A stretch of 64,000 bases of DNA, from positions 1 to 64,000 of the forward strand of contig JAIBCL010000005.1 in NCBI GenBank assembly GCA_019694165.1, read 5' to 3'. This DNA comes from Verrucomicrobiaceae bacterium (GTDB lineage Bacteria > Verrucomicrobiota > Verrucomicrobiia > Verrucomicrobiales > Verrucomicrobiaceae). A program made the position numbers and the translations under genes. Below the pieces are notes generated by a model, which saw only the letters and a list, made by a program, of their open reading frames with translations, was not told where the DNA came from and did not search any database. Shown here in pieces: positions 51,440 to 59,751 of this stretch (within the stretch, counting starts at the first letter, position 1; every line of letters begins with the position of its first letter).

Positions 51440-52018
51440 ATGATCACCTGCGGCTGGTGCGGCACCCATTACCATTCATGGAAAAACCAATGTGACCGCT
51501 GCGGCGGTCGGATGCCTCCGCCGCCCGGCATGGAACTGGGGCCGTCTCCGCCTCCAGTGCCGCGCGATCTGCCGAAAGGTTTTGCTTTCCGCCTGCTCGT
51601 CTCGCAAAACATCGCCACCATTGTCGGGGGCTTGATGTTTGCCGTCGCAACACCGATCACATGGGGCACCTTGCAGACAAAAACGTGGGCCGCATCGATT
51701 CCGGGCCTGATGGCGCTCGGCGGGTTCTTCATGCTGCGTTACGGACTGACAACGGCGGGCAGCGTCTTGCGGGCCTTCCGCAAGGGCAGGGCTGCGGAAG
51801 GAACAATCGCGAGCGTGAAGCTCGACACGACGCAGTCGATCAACAACCAGCATCCCTGGAAAGTCGTGTATCACTTCATGGTGGAAGGGCATCAGCACGA
51901 GGGCGTGCTGGTCTCATGGGACAGCACGCTGATAAGCCGCGCAGCCGGTCAGCCGCTGTGGGTGCTCTACGTCGAATCGGACCCAACGCAAAACACCGTG
52001 TATCCTCCGTATCGTTGA
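51440..52018 (+). CDS. Zinc-ribbon plus DUF3592-like membrane protein
   Basis: 192 residues. The N-terminal zinc ribbon is CGWCGTHYHSWKNQCDRCGG (residues 4-23). A Pro-rich linker follows, then two membrane helices (LLVSQNIATIVGGLMFAVAT and GLMALGGFFMLRYGLTTAG) and a DUF3592-like domain (AEGTIASVKLD, HPWKVVYHFMVEGHQHEGVL, WVLYVESDPTQNTVYPPY). The shared domain with the divergent neighbour suggests a duplicated, perhaps jointly regulated pair. ATG 51440 is chosen because it places the ribbon at the start. Confidence 0.72.
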   Translation: MITCGWCGTHYHSWKNQCDRCGGRMPPPPGMELGPSPPPVPRDLPKGFAFRLLVSQNIATIVGGLMFAVATPITWGTLQTKTWAASIPGLMALGGFFMLRYGLTTAGSVLRAFRKGRAAEGTIASVKLDTTQSINNQHPWKVVYHFMVEGHQHEGVLVSWDSTLISRAAGQPLWVLYVESDPTQNTVYPPYR

Positions 52019-52092
52019 CGTCGCCCCCGCCCTGCGTGCGTAATCGTGACAACCGGCAAGGCGACATCGCATGGGATCTGGCCCCTCCGCGG

Positions 52093-52632
52093 CTATTTGT
52101 GCAAGGCGGATGCCATGCCGCCCACGATTCCGAGCACCCCGGTGACGATGATCGCGAGCGCAAAACCGAGCGGCAGCGCGGAAGCGAGGGTGGCCAGCAC
52201 ACCGAGGAACTTGTGCGCGTGAAACCAGCGCGCGAACTCGGGGCGCTCCGCGGCCAGGATGATGGCACCTGCCACGCTGCTGCCGAAGGAGGAGAGGATC
52301 ACCACAAAGGTGACCGCCATGAAGAAGCCGACATCCTGCCCCTTCGCTCCGCTGCCAAAGCCGCTCACAAGCTTGTATGCAAAGATCACCGTGCCTATGA
52401 ACAAGGCGGCATTCGCACGGCAGAGCCATGACCAGCATCGGGCACCAGGCACAAACACCGTCGCAAAAACCACCGGGACCACCACTAGCGGCAGCACCAT
52501 CAACACACGCTCCAGCACCTCGACATCGCGCCCTTCACCGGACGGATGCTGCCGGCAAATCCAGCATACCCACGCGACGACGGCCACCATCAGTGCTTCG
52601 GGTCCGATGAACCAGGTGAGGGCGCGGTTCAT
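52093..52632 (-). CDS. Multi-pass membrane protein, function unknown
   Basis: 179 residues with four to five hydrophobic segments: LMVAVVAWVCWICRQ, VLMVLPLVVVPVVFATVF, ANAALFIGTVIFAYKLV, FFMAVTFVVILSSFGSSVAG and LATLASALPLGFALAIIVTG. No family recognised. It starts 12 bp after the stop of the DUF4412-like gene on the same strand, so the two may be co-transcribed. Confidence 0.65.
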   Translation of the reverse strand: MNRALTWFIGPEALMVAVVAWVCWICRQHPSGEGRDVEVLERVLMVLPLVVVPVVFATVFVPGARCWSWLCRANAALFIGTVIFAYKLVSGFGSGAKGQDVGFFMAVTFVVILSSFGSSVAGAIILAAERPEFARWFHAHKFLGVLATLASALPLGFALAIIVTGVLGIVGGMASALHK

Positions 52633-52644
52633 GAAATCGATGCC

Positions 52645-53268
52645 TTACTCACCCGGCGGCTTGTAACCGGCAGGAACGTTGAACATGGACTCGTCCACCG
52701 GCTGTTCCTTGAGGCTGACGAGCAGCGTAATGAACTTCAGCCCCTGCTGCTCGGTCTCCGTCTTGAGCGCCAGCCCGGGCACCTCCGGCTTCTTCGCGCC
52801 GGGCGTGCCCAGCTTGTCCAGCACCTTCAAGCCATCCCTGAGCTTCTCGTAGCCGGGATAGTCCTTCGTCATCCACATCTTCGTGGTCACGCCGGGCACT
52901 TCCATGGTGTAGATCTCGCATTCGTAGCCCATCACCTTCTCCTTCTTGCCGGTGGCGGTGATCTTCGGCTCGATGGCGCCTGGCAAGGGTTTGTCGGGGA
53001 TCGCAGCGGCGGCGGCCTTGAGTTCCGCCGCGTTTACTTTCGACACCATCTTCTGCTCGTGCATCAGGGTGATCATGTCGCCGCTCTTCGCGTCCATGAT
53101 GACGGAGGTTTCGGTGCCGTTGTCCGTGCGCACCTTGTCGCCGCGGATGTAGAGGGTGGTCTTGGATTTGATTTCGCCGATGATGGTTTCATTGACCATG
53201 ACCAGATCGGCGTGCGCGAATGAAGCGCCAAGGAGGGCGAGGATGGTGATGAGCGATGCTGTTTTCAT
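52645..53268 (-). CDS. Secreted DUF4412-like protein
   Basis: 207 residues. Signal peptide KTASLITILALLGASFAHA, then a domain built of TTLYIRGDKVRTDNGTETSV, MDAKSGDMITLMHEQKMVSK, GYECEIYTMEVPGVTTKMWM and a terminal VDESMFNVPAGYKPP. The order (strand with K-x-R, D-x-x-x-G-x-x-x-x-x-H-E, then x-W-x-x-x-x-Y/F and x-P-x-G-Y) matches DUF4412/LolA-like exported proteins. Function unknown; possibly lipid or hydrophobic ligand binding in the periplasm. Confidence 0.7.
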   Translation of the reverse strand: MKTASLITILALLGASFAHADLVMVNETIIGEIKSKTTLYIRGDKVRTDNGTETSVIMDAKSGDMITLMHEQKMVSKVNAAELKAAAAAIPDKPLPGAIEPKITATGKKEKVMGYECEIYTMEVPGVTTKMWMTKDYPGYEKLRDGLKVLDKLGTPGAKKPEVPGLALKTETEQQGLKFITLLVSLKEQPVDESMFNVPAGYKPPGE

Positions 53269-53333
53269 ATGTGGTGGTTTTGGTGCGAGTTGATGGATTC
53301 GAAAGTTTTTACGGAGACTTTGTGCGGCGCGAC

Positions 53334-53672
53334 TCACCAGTGCTCCAAAAGCGCGGACAATTCATGCAGCCGGTGGAGTGAAAAATCCTCTGTCAAGCCG
53401 CCGGCCAAGCTGTCGCGGACTTTCGTCCACACCTTCTGTTGTCTCTCGAGGACTGAACGCTCTCTGTCATCCAGGCCGGTACCCAGTTGCTTGATGAGCC
53501 GCTGCATCTTCGTCCCGATGTCGGCGGGTTCGTTAGCGCGCTCTCCCCAGCCCAGGACGAACCTGCCGTCGGGCGAGGTGGTGAGCGGAAATCGCTTGAA
53601 GCTTCCGTCCGCCATCCCTGGCTGCGCGGTTCCCCAGACCAGGAGTGACGCGAGAAGAGCCGCCGGTTTCAT
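53334..53672 (-). CDS. Small secreted hypothetical protein
   Basis: 112 residues. Signal peptide KPAALLASLLVWGTAQPGMA, then FKRFPLTTSPDGRFVLGWGE, a stretch like the start of propeller-type exported proteins, and a helical C-terminus (LDDRERSVLERQQKVWTKVR). No family recognised. The shortness suggests either a small binding protein or a truncated larger one. Confidence 0.55.
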   Translation of the reverse strand: MKPAALLASLLVWGTAQPGMADGSFKRFPLTTSPDGRFVLGWGERANEPADIGTKMQRLIKQLGTGLDDRERSVLERQQKVWTKVRDSLAGGLTEDFSLHRLHELSALLEHW

Positions 53673-53725
53673 CGGGTCCAAGTGTCGCTAGCCGAATCCC
53701 AGAAGTCGATCCGCCAAGCGCCGCT

Positions 53726-54178
53726 TCATTTCGCCGGCACGGGCACGGGAATCACGAGCTTGCCGTCCACTTCCGCCACCGGATTGCTGTGCGTGCTCTT
53801 GCTGGTGCTGTCGCCGGACTTCTCCTCGATCACGATGACCAGCTTCCTGACTGGCTTCACGGGCATCTTGCACATGCCGCCGTCGGGCATGGGCATGGCC
53901 TTGTTGTAGCGGGCAGCCTCCTCCTTCGTGGGCGTGACCAGCTCGATGCTGGTGACAGGCTTCCCGGCATCGGCGAGCTGCATCATGCTGAAAAAGCCGA
54001 TGGTACCCACCTCGGCGCCCTTCGTGTAGAGAAACGCGGCCAGCGCCTTCTCGTCCTTGGCTTCAAATGCCTTCTTGTAGTTCTCGACAAACGCCTTCTC
54101 CTGCTCGGGCGTGATGGCGAAAGACGTGACGGCGGCGGAAGCGATGGCGATTGCCAGAAAAGTGCGAATGGATTTCAT
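53726..54178 (-). CDS. Small secreted hypothetical protein
   Basis: 150 residues. ATG 54178 begins a signal peptide (KSIRTFLAIAIASAAVTSFA). The mature part starts with a helix (TPEQEKAFVENYKKAFEAKD) and has an SnoaL/NTF2-like flavour (AAFLYTKGAEVGTIGFFSMM). A MPMPDGGMCKMPVKPVRKLV segment and a VAEVDGKLVIPVPV end follow. Family uncertain. It is divergent from acnA. Confidence 0.6.
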   Translation of the reverse strand: MKSIRTFLAIAIASAAVTSFAITPEQEKAFVENYKKAFEAKDEKALAAFLYTKGAEVGTIGFFSMMQLADAGKPVTSIELVTPTKEEAARYNKAMPMPDGGMCKMPVKPVRKLVIVIEEKSGDSTSKSTHSNPVAEVDGKLVIPVPVPAK

Positions 54179-54426
54179 GACTTGGGCGACGTGGATGAGT
54201 TCTGGTTTCGTGGGTTGGTTCGAAGGCGGGCGTCCGCCGGCCAGCCGCGCATCGTCGCATGAACCGCCCGCAGCGCCATTCTCCAAAGGTCGTAGGCCGG
54301 CAGGCTGATCTGCGGCGCGCATTTGCGCGCCGGAGCAGACATTCTTTGCGCAGGAATTTGTCTTTGCCGCCGTGGCCGGTCTGCCTATTTTCCCGGCCCG
54401 CTTTGCCCTGCATTTTCACATCCACC

Positions 54427-57246
54427 ATGCCAATGAACACGATCCGCGAATTCACCGCCGGCAACGGCAAGCCCGCCAAATTCTGCTCGCTACCCGCTCT
54501 CAAAGAGGCCGGCCTCGCGCCCAATCTCGACAAGCTGCCGGTTTCGATCCGCATCGTGCTCGAGGCGCTCGCGCGCAATTGCGATGGCAAGAAGGTGACC
54601 GAGCAGGATGTGAAGAATCTCGCGAAGTGGAATGCGAAGGCTCCGGGCGACTATGAGATTCCGTTTGTCGTGGCGCGCATTGTTTTGCAGGACTTCACGG
54701 GCGTGCCGCTGCTCGTCGATCTCGCGGCGATGCGTTCGGCCGTGAATGGCATGGGCAAGAACCCGAAGATGATCGAGCCGCTGGTGCCGGTCGATCTCGT
54801 GGTGGACCACTCGGTGCAGGTGGACTACGCGGGCACGGGCGACTCGCTGAGCCGCAACCTCGATCTCGAGTTCCAACGCAACAATGAGCGCTATCAGTTC
54901 CTGAAGTGGGGTGAACAGGCGTTCGACACCTTCAAGGTCGTGCCACCAGGCATCGGCATCGTGCATCAGGTGAACCTCGAGTATCTCGCCAAAGGCGTGC
55001 TTGAGAAGGACGGCATGTTTTACCCGGACTCGCTCGTCGGCACCGACTCGCACACGACGATGATCAACGGTCTCGGTGTCGTCGGCTGGGGCGTGGGCGG
55101 CATCGAAGCGGAAGCCGGGATGCTCGGCCAGCCGGTGACGTTTCTCGTGCCGGAAGTCGTCGGCGTCTATCTGAGCGGCGATCTCGCCGCGGGCGTGACG
55201 GCCACCGACCTCGTGCTGCGCGTGACCGAACTGCTGCGCAAAACGAAAGTCGTGGGCAAGTTTGTCGAGTTCTACGGCCCGGGCGCCAAGGCCCTCAGCG
55301 TGCCGGACCGCGCAACGATCGCGAACATGGCGCCGGAGTATGGCGCGACGATGGGCTTCTTCGGCATTGACGAGGAAACCGTCGCTTATTTGCGCGGCAC
55401 CGGTCGCAGCGAGGAGCTGTGCAAGACCGTCGAGAGCTACTACAAAGCGCAGGGCCTGTGGGGCATCCCGACGGCGAAAGGCGCGATTGAGTTCACTCAG
55501 GAGGTCGAACTCGATCTCAGCACCGTGAAACCGGGTGTTGCCGGACCGAAGCGCCCGCAGGACCGCATCGACCTCGATGCGCTGAAGACGAAGTGGAACG
55601 AATTGCTTACGAAGGCCCTCCCCGATGGTTACGGCAAGACGCCCGCGCTTTCCGAAGGCGAAGCACCCGAAGTTCCCGCATCCATCGACGACAAGCCTGA
55701 TCTCGTTGGCGACGTCACGGAAGCCATGGGCGCCGACGCCGGCGTGGTCGCGCATGCTTCCGATCAACCGTCCTATCCGCTCTATGAAGTCACCGTGGAC
55801 AGCAAGGGCGGAGAGAAGGACGTCATCACGCACGGCAGCGTTTTGATCGCCGCCATCACGAGCTGCACAAATACGAGCAACCCCAGCGTCATGATCGCCG
55901 CCGGTCTGCTCGCGAAGAAAGCGAACGAGCGCGGGCTCACCGTGAAGCCGTCCGTGAAAACCTCGCTCGGACCCGGTTCGCGTGTCGTGACCGATTATCT
56001 CAACAAGACCGGCCTCCAGACCGAACTCGACAAGCTCGGCTTCCAGACCGTCGGCTACGGTTGCACCACTTGCATCGGCAACAGCGGCCCGCTCGACGCC
56101 GGCATCGAAGACGTGGTGAAGAAGGAGGACATCGTCGCCGCCTCCGTGCTCTCCGGTAACCGCAACTTCGAAGCGCGCGTGCATCAGAGCATCAAGGCCA
56201 ATTTCCTCATGTCGCCTCCGCTCGTCGTCGCCTTCGCCATCGCAGGCACGGTCGATATTGATCTCACCACCGAGTCGCTCGGCCTCGGCAGCGACGGCCA
56301 TCCCGTCTTCCTTGCCGACATCTGGCCCACCAGCCAGGAGATCGCCGACGCCATGAACGCGTCGCTCAAGCCCGACGTCTTCCAGCGCCTCTACACCGGC
56401 TTCGCCGAGCAGAATCCGAAGTGGAACTCCGTCAAGGGCAGCACCGGCCACGTTTACAACTGGGACGACAAGAGCACCTACATCCAGAATCCGCCGTTCT
56501 TTGAAAAGTTCAGCATGACACCGCGCGACATCGTCGAGATCAAGGGCGCACGTCCGCTCGGCATCTTCGGCGACAGCGTCACCACCGACCACATCAGCCC
56601 AGCCGGCAACATCAAGAAAGACAGCCCCGCCGGTCGCTACCTCATCGAGAACGGCGTCACGCAGGCCGACTTCAACAGTTACGGCAGCCGCCGCGGCAAT
56701 GACCGCGTCATGACGCGAGGTACCTTCGCCAACGTCCGCATCAAGAACCTCATGTGCGCCCCGACCGAAGGCGGCGTGACCAAGCTCAACGGCGAAACAC
56801 TCGCCATTTACGACGCGGCCGCGAAGAACATCGCCAGCGGCACTCCCACCATCGTCATCGGTGGTGAAGACTACGGCATGGGCAGCTCACGCGACTGGGC
56901 CGCGAAAGGCACGAACCTCCTCGGCGTCAAAGCCGTGATCACCAAGAGCTTCGAGCGCATCCACCGCAGCAACCTCGTCGGCATGGGCGTCCTGCCCTGC
57001 AACTTCAAGGACAAGGCCGACTACGACAAAGTGAAGGACCTCGGCGACGCCACCTTCGATCTCGTCGGCATCAGCAACGACCTGAAGCCCATGAGCGAAG
57101 CCACGCTCGTCGTGAAGCCCGCCAGCGGCGCCTCCTTCAATGTCCCCGTCATCGTCCGCATCGACACCCCGATCGAAATCGACTACTACCGCGCCGGCGG
57201 TATCCTGCCGTATGTGCTCGCGCAGATCCTGCGGGCGAATGGTTGA
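54427..57246 (+). CDS. acnA: Aconitate hydratase A
   Basis: 939 residues. N-terminal domains 1-3 have [15 protein letters not shown] near 120, [19 protein letters not shown] near 175, [20 protein letters not shown] near 205 and [19 protein letters not shown]-like helices near 255. The [4Fe-4S] cysteines are in [13 protein letters not shown] near 480 and [13 protein letters not shown] near 550. The swivel domain has [13 protein letters not shown] near 715 and [16 protein letters not shown] near 815. It isomerises citrate and isocitrate in the TCA cycle. ATG 54427 or 54433 starts the family N-terminus; the upstream open frame to 54259 is not conserved-looking. Confidence 0.95.
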   Translation: MPMNTIREFTAGNGKPAKFCSLPALKEAGLAPNLDKLPVSIRIVLEALARNCDGKKVTEQDVKNLAKWNAKAPGDYEIPFVVARIVLQDFTGVPLLVDLAAMRSAVNGMGKNPKMIEPLVPVDLVVDHSVQVDYAGTGDSLSRNLDLEFQRNNERYQFLKWGEQAFDTFKVVPPGIGIVHQVNLEYLAKGVLEKDGMFYPDSLVGTDSHTTMINGLGVVGWGVGGIEAEAGMLGQPVTFLVPEVVGVYLSGDLAAGVTATDLVLRVTELLRKTKVVGKFVEFYGPGAKALSVPDRATIANMAPEYGATMGFFGIDEETVAYLRGTGRSEELCKTVESYYKAQGLWGIPTAKGAIEFTQEVELDLSTVKPGVAGPKRPQDRIDLDALKTKWNELLTKALPDGYGKTPALSEGEAPEVPASIDDKPDLVGDVTEAMGADAGVVAHASDQPSYPLYEVTVDSKGGEKDVITHGSVLIAAITSCTNTSNPSVMIAAGLLAKKANERGLTVKPSVKTSLGPGSRVVTDYLNKTGLQTELDKLGFQTVGYGCTTCIGNSGPLDAGIEDVVKKEDIVAASVLSGNRNFEARVHQSIKANFLMSPPLVVAFAIAGTVDIDLTTESLGLGSDGHPVFLADIWPTSQEIADAMNASLKPDVFQRLYTGFAEQNPKWNSVKGSTGHVYNWDDKSTYIQNPPFFEKFSMTPRDIVEIKGARPLGIFGDSVTTDHISPAGNIKKDSPAGRYLIENGVTQADFNSYGSRRGNDRVMTRGTFANVRIKNLMCAPTEGGVTKLNGETLAIYDAAAKNIASGTPTIVIGGEDYGMGSSRDWAAKGTNLLGVKAVITKSFERIHRSNLVGMGVLPCNFKDKADYDKVKDLGDATFDLVGISNDLKPMSEATLVVKPASGASFNVPVIVRIDTPIEIDYYRAGGILPYVLAQILRANG

Positions 57247-57262
57247 GGTCTGTGGGCGCCTT

Positions 57263-57344
57263 CAAATTTAGCTTCGTTTAGCGCGTTGACTAAATTTAGT
57301 TGGATGACTAAATTTAGCCAACGATGGAAACGGAGCTAAATTTG
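57263..57344. promoter_or_regulatory. Array of CTAAATTTAG palindromes over the ATPase promoter
   Basis: Two perfect 10-bp palindromes CTAAATTTAG lie at 57290-57299 and 57308-57317, 18 bp apart. Related half or near-perfect sites lie at 57263-57271 (CAAATTTAG) and 57336-57344 (CTAAATTTG, inside the coding start), each 27-28 bp away. The first perfect copy overlaps the end of the -35 element and the spacer, and the second covers the -10. This is the pattern of an operator for a dimeric repressor, possibly autoregulatory. Confidence 0.6.
57286..57314 (+). promoter_or_regulatory. Strong sigma-70-type promoter of the ATPase gene
   Basis: TTGACT (57286-57291), a 17-bp spacer and TAAATT (57309-57314). 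Transcription would begin near 57321, only about 3 nt before ATG 57324, and no Shine-Dalgarno is present, so a leaderless transcript is likely. Confidence 0.65.
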
Positions 57345-58559
57345 AAACCGCGCGGCAGGTCCGCCAATCCCTTCCGGCCCGGCGCGGGTCACCCGCCGCC
57401 TTATCTGGCAGGCCGCAGCGTGGAACAGGACCGGTTCGCCGAGCTGCTCGCGCAAGACATCATCCTGGAGAACCTGGTGCTCACCGGGTTGCGCGGCGTG
57501 GGCAAGACCGTGCTGCTGGACACGCTGAGACCGCTCGCGGCGAAGGCCGGCTGGCTGTGGACATCCACCGATGTGTCGGAGTCCGCCACCGTGAGCGAGG
57601 AGGCGCTGGCGACGAGGCTGATCACGGATCTTTCGCTGCTTACTTCGCACATCACGCTGCCCGGCAGGGAGAGGAGACGCATCGGATTCCAAGCCGGCAG
57701 CGAGCGCATCAATCTGGCGCTGGATCACGCCATGCTCCGGCATCTCTACGATGAGTCGCCCGGTCTGGTGGCGGACAAGCTCAAGATCTTGCTCGAATTC
57801 GTCTGGGCAAAGCTCGCGGACACCAAGGTGCGCGGCCTCGTCATCGCCTACGACGAGGCGCAGAACCTCTCGGACCGCGCCGAGTCCCATCAGTATCCGC
57901 TCTCGCTGCTGCTCGATGTGTTTCAATCGCTGCAAAAGAAGGGGCTGCCCGTCATGCTCGTGCTCACCGGCCTGCCCACCTTGTATCCGAAACTGGTGGC
58001 CGCGCGCACTTTTGCCGAGCGCATGTTTCACGTCATTACGCTCGGCCGCCTGTCGGACAAGGACAGCCACGATGCGATCTTGAAGCCCTTGAAGCAGCAT
58101 GGCTGGAAGCTTCCGGCGGACGTGACCGAGGAGATCATCCGCCATGCGGGCGGCTATCCGTATTTCCTGCAATTCTTCGGCCGCGAGGTTTGTGACGCAT
58201 GGCTCCGGCAGATCGCGATGGGCCACAAGCCGCCGAAGATTCATTTCCCGAGCATCATCCACAAACTCGACAACGACTTCTTCGCCGGCCGCTGGAGCCG
58301 TGCAACAGACCGGCAGCGCGAACTGCTGCGAGTGATCGCCGAACTGCCGGGGTGTGACGACGAATTCATTGCCGCGGAGGTTTTGGCGCAGTCGCGGAAA
58401 AAAGGGCGGAAACCGATCTCAGGCAGCCAGTTGACGCAGATGCTGGCGAAGCTGGCAGATGCGGGTCTCGTTTATCGAAACGGGCACGGACGCTACAGCT
58501 TCTCAGTGCCGCTGATGGGGCAGTTTATCGCGCGCCAGCATGAGAAGCGGGTGGTTTGA
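57324..58559 (+). CDS. AAA ATPase, Orc1/Cdc6- or ExeA-like
   Basis: 411 residues. After an N-terminal RSANPFRPGAGHPPPYLAGR (the common lead-in R-x-x-E/P-Q box of this class), the P-loop is LTGLRGVGKTVLLDTL near 50 and Walker B LVIAYDEAQNL near 175. A sensor-like VMLVLTGLPTLYPKLV near 210 follows, then HAGGYPYFLQFFGREVCDAW near 280. The C-terminal ~80 residues form a winged-helix-like region (SGSQLTQMLAKLADAGLVYR). It could be a DNA-binding ATPase or STAND-like regulator; no partner domain reveals the role. Its stop overlaps a possible TTG start of dinB, so the two are probably co-expressed. Confidence 0.8.
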   Translation: METELNLKPRGRSANPFRPGAGHPPPYLAGRSVEQDRFAELLAQDIILENLVLTGLRGVGKTVLLDTLRPLAAKAGWLWTSTDVSESATVSEEALATRLITDLSLLTSHITLPGRERRRIGFQAGSERINLALDHAMLRHLYDESPGLVADKLKILLEFVWAKLADTKVRGLVIAYDEAQNLSDRAESHQYPLSLLLDVFQSLQKKGLPVMLVLTGLPTLYPKLVAARTFAERMFHVITLGRLSDKDSHDAILKPLKQHGWKLPADVTEEIIRHAGGYPYFLQFFGREVCDAWLRQIAMGHKPPKIHFPSIIHKLDNDFFAGRWSRATDRQRELLRVIAELPGCDDEFIAAEVLAQSRKKGRKPISGSQLTQMLAKLADAGLVYRNGHGRYSFSVPLMGQFIARQHEKRVV

Positions 58560-58564
58560 TCTTC

Positions 58565-59713
58565 ATGGCGATGCCCGCGCCGCGCGTCATCTTCCATCTC
58601 GACATGGATGCGTTCTACGCATCCGTCGAGCAGCGTGATCATCCGGAGTGGCGTGGCAGGCCGGTGATTGTCGGCTCGCCGCCGGATCGGCGGGGCGTGG
58701 TCTGCGCTGCGAGCTATGAGGCACGGAAGTTCGGCGTGCGTTCCGCGATGCCCAGCGTGACGGCGGGACGCCTTTGCCCCGATGGCGTGTTCGTGCGGCC
58801 CCGGATGGATGTTTATCGCGATGAGTCGAAGGAGATCATGCGCATCGTCGCCGGCTTCGCAGGCGAGCTGGTGCAGCAGGTGTCGGTGGACGAGGCTTAC
58901 CTTGAAGTAACGGACCGCCTTCCTCGTGCGGCGGAGGACACGGTCGCGGCACACGACGCCATGCTCGCGAGCGCTGTGCCGATGGCGGAGGAGATCAAGG
59001 CGGCGATTCGCAAAGAGCGCGGGCTCACCGCAACCATCGGCATCGCGCCGAACAAGCTGCTGGCCAAGATCGCTTCGTCGAATTTCAAACCCGACGGCCT
59101 TACGCTCGTGCTCGAGAGCGAGAAAGTGCGCTTTCTCCGGCCGTTGCCGGTGGGTGCACTGCATGGTGTCGGGAAGGTGACCGAGCAGGCTCTGCACAAG
59201 GCCGGCATTTATTCCGTGGCGGACATGCAGGATTTCGAGGGCGACCTGCGGCCCTACGTCGGCTCGTGGGCCGAAGATCTGCGCAAGATGGCATTTGGCG
59301 ACGATGATCGTCCGCTCGACCTCGGTGATGACATCAAGTGCATCAGCAGCGAAAACACCTTTCTCAAAGACACCGCGCACCGCCCCACGCTGCGGCAGTG
59401 TCTCCGCGAACAGGCGGATGAAATCGCCGGCCGCCTGCAGAAGCGCCGCCTCGCCGCGCGCACGGTGCAGGTGAAGGTGCGCTACAGCGACTTCACCACG
59501 CTCACGCGACAGATTTCCGTGGAAGAACCATTGGCCGACAGCGCGATGATCTACCGCCTTTCCTGCTGGCTGCTCGCGCGGCACGAGCTGGTGAAACGAC
59601 CGCTGCGCCTGCTCGGCGTGGGTGTCTCGGGCATGGTCGATGTCGTCACATGGGACACACAGCTCGTGCTGCCGCTGGAGTTTCCGCGGCCGCCTGGAAC
59701 CGCGCCGGCGTAA
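58565..59713 (+). CDS. dinB: DNA polymerase IV (Y-family)
   Basis: 382 residues. It has FHLDMDAFYASVEQRDHPEW at the N-terminus (metal-binding Asp), GVVCAASYEARKFGVRSAMP near 50, the catalytic VSVDEAYLEVTD near 105 and IGIAPNKLLAKIASSNFKPD near 155. An HhH thumb (PVGALHGVGKVTEQALHKAG near 198) and a little-finger domain (about 255-365) follow. It performs error-prone translesion synthesis. ATG 58565 gives the normal start; a TTG at 58556 overlaps the ATPase stop. Lack of the C-terminal beta-clamp peptide could not be judged. Confidence 0.93.
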   Translation: MAMPAPRVIFHLDMDAFYASVEQRDHPEWRGRPVIVGSPPDRRGVVCAASYEARKFGVRSAMPSVTAGRLCPDGVFVRPRMDVYRDESKEIMRIVAGFAGELVQQVSVDEAYLEVTDRLPRAAEDTVAAHDAMLASAVPMAEEIKAAIRKERGLTATIGIAPNKLLAKIASSNFKPDGLTLVLESEKVRFLRPLPVGALHGVGKVTEQALHKAGIYSVADMQDFEGDLRPYVGSWAEDLRKMAFGDDDRPLDLGDDIKCISSENTFLKDTAHRPTLRQCLREQADEIAGRLQKRRLAARTVQVKVRYSDFTTLTRQISVEEPLADSAMIYRLSCWLLARHELVKRPLRLLGVGVSGMVDVVTWDTQLVLPLEFPRPPGTAPA

Positions 59714-59751
59714 GCGGCGCACTTCCGATGGCGTCGCCACTCCGTGGTCTC

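Noticed and set aside
54490-56592. 700-codon minus-strand frame opposite acnA
   Set aside because: Antisense to a complete aconitase with all iron-sulfur motifs; the translation is His/Arg/Glu-rich without domains.
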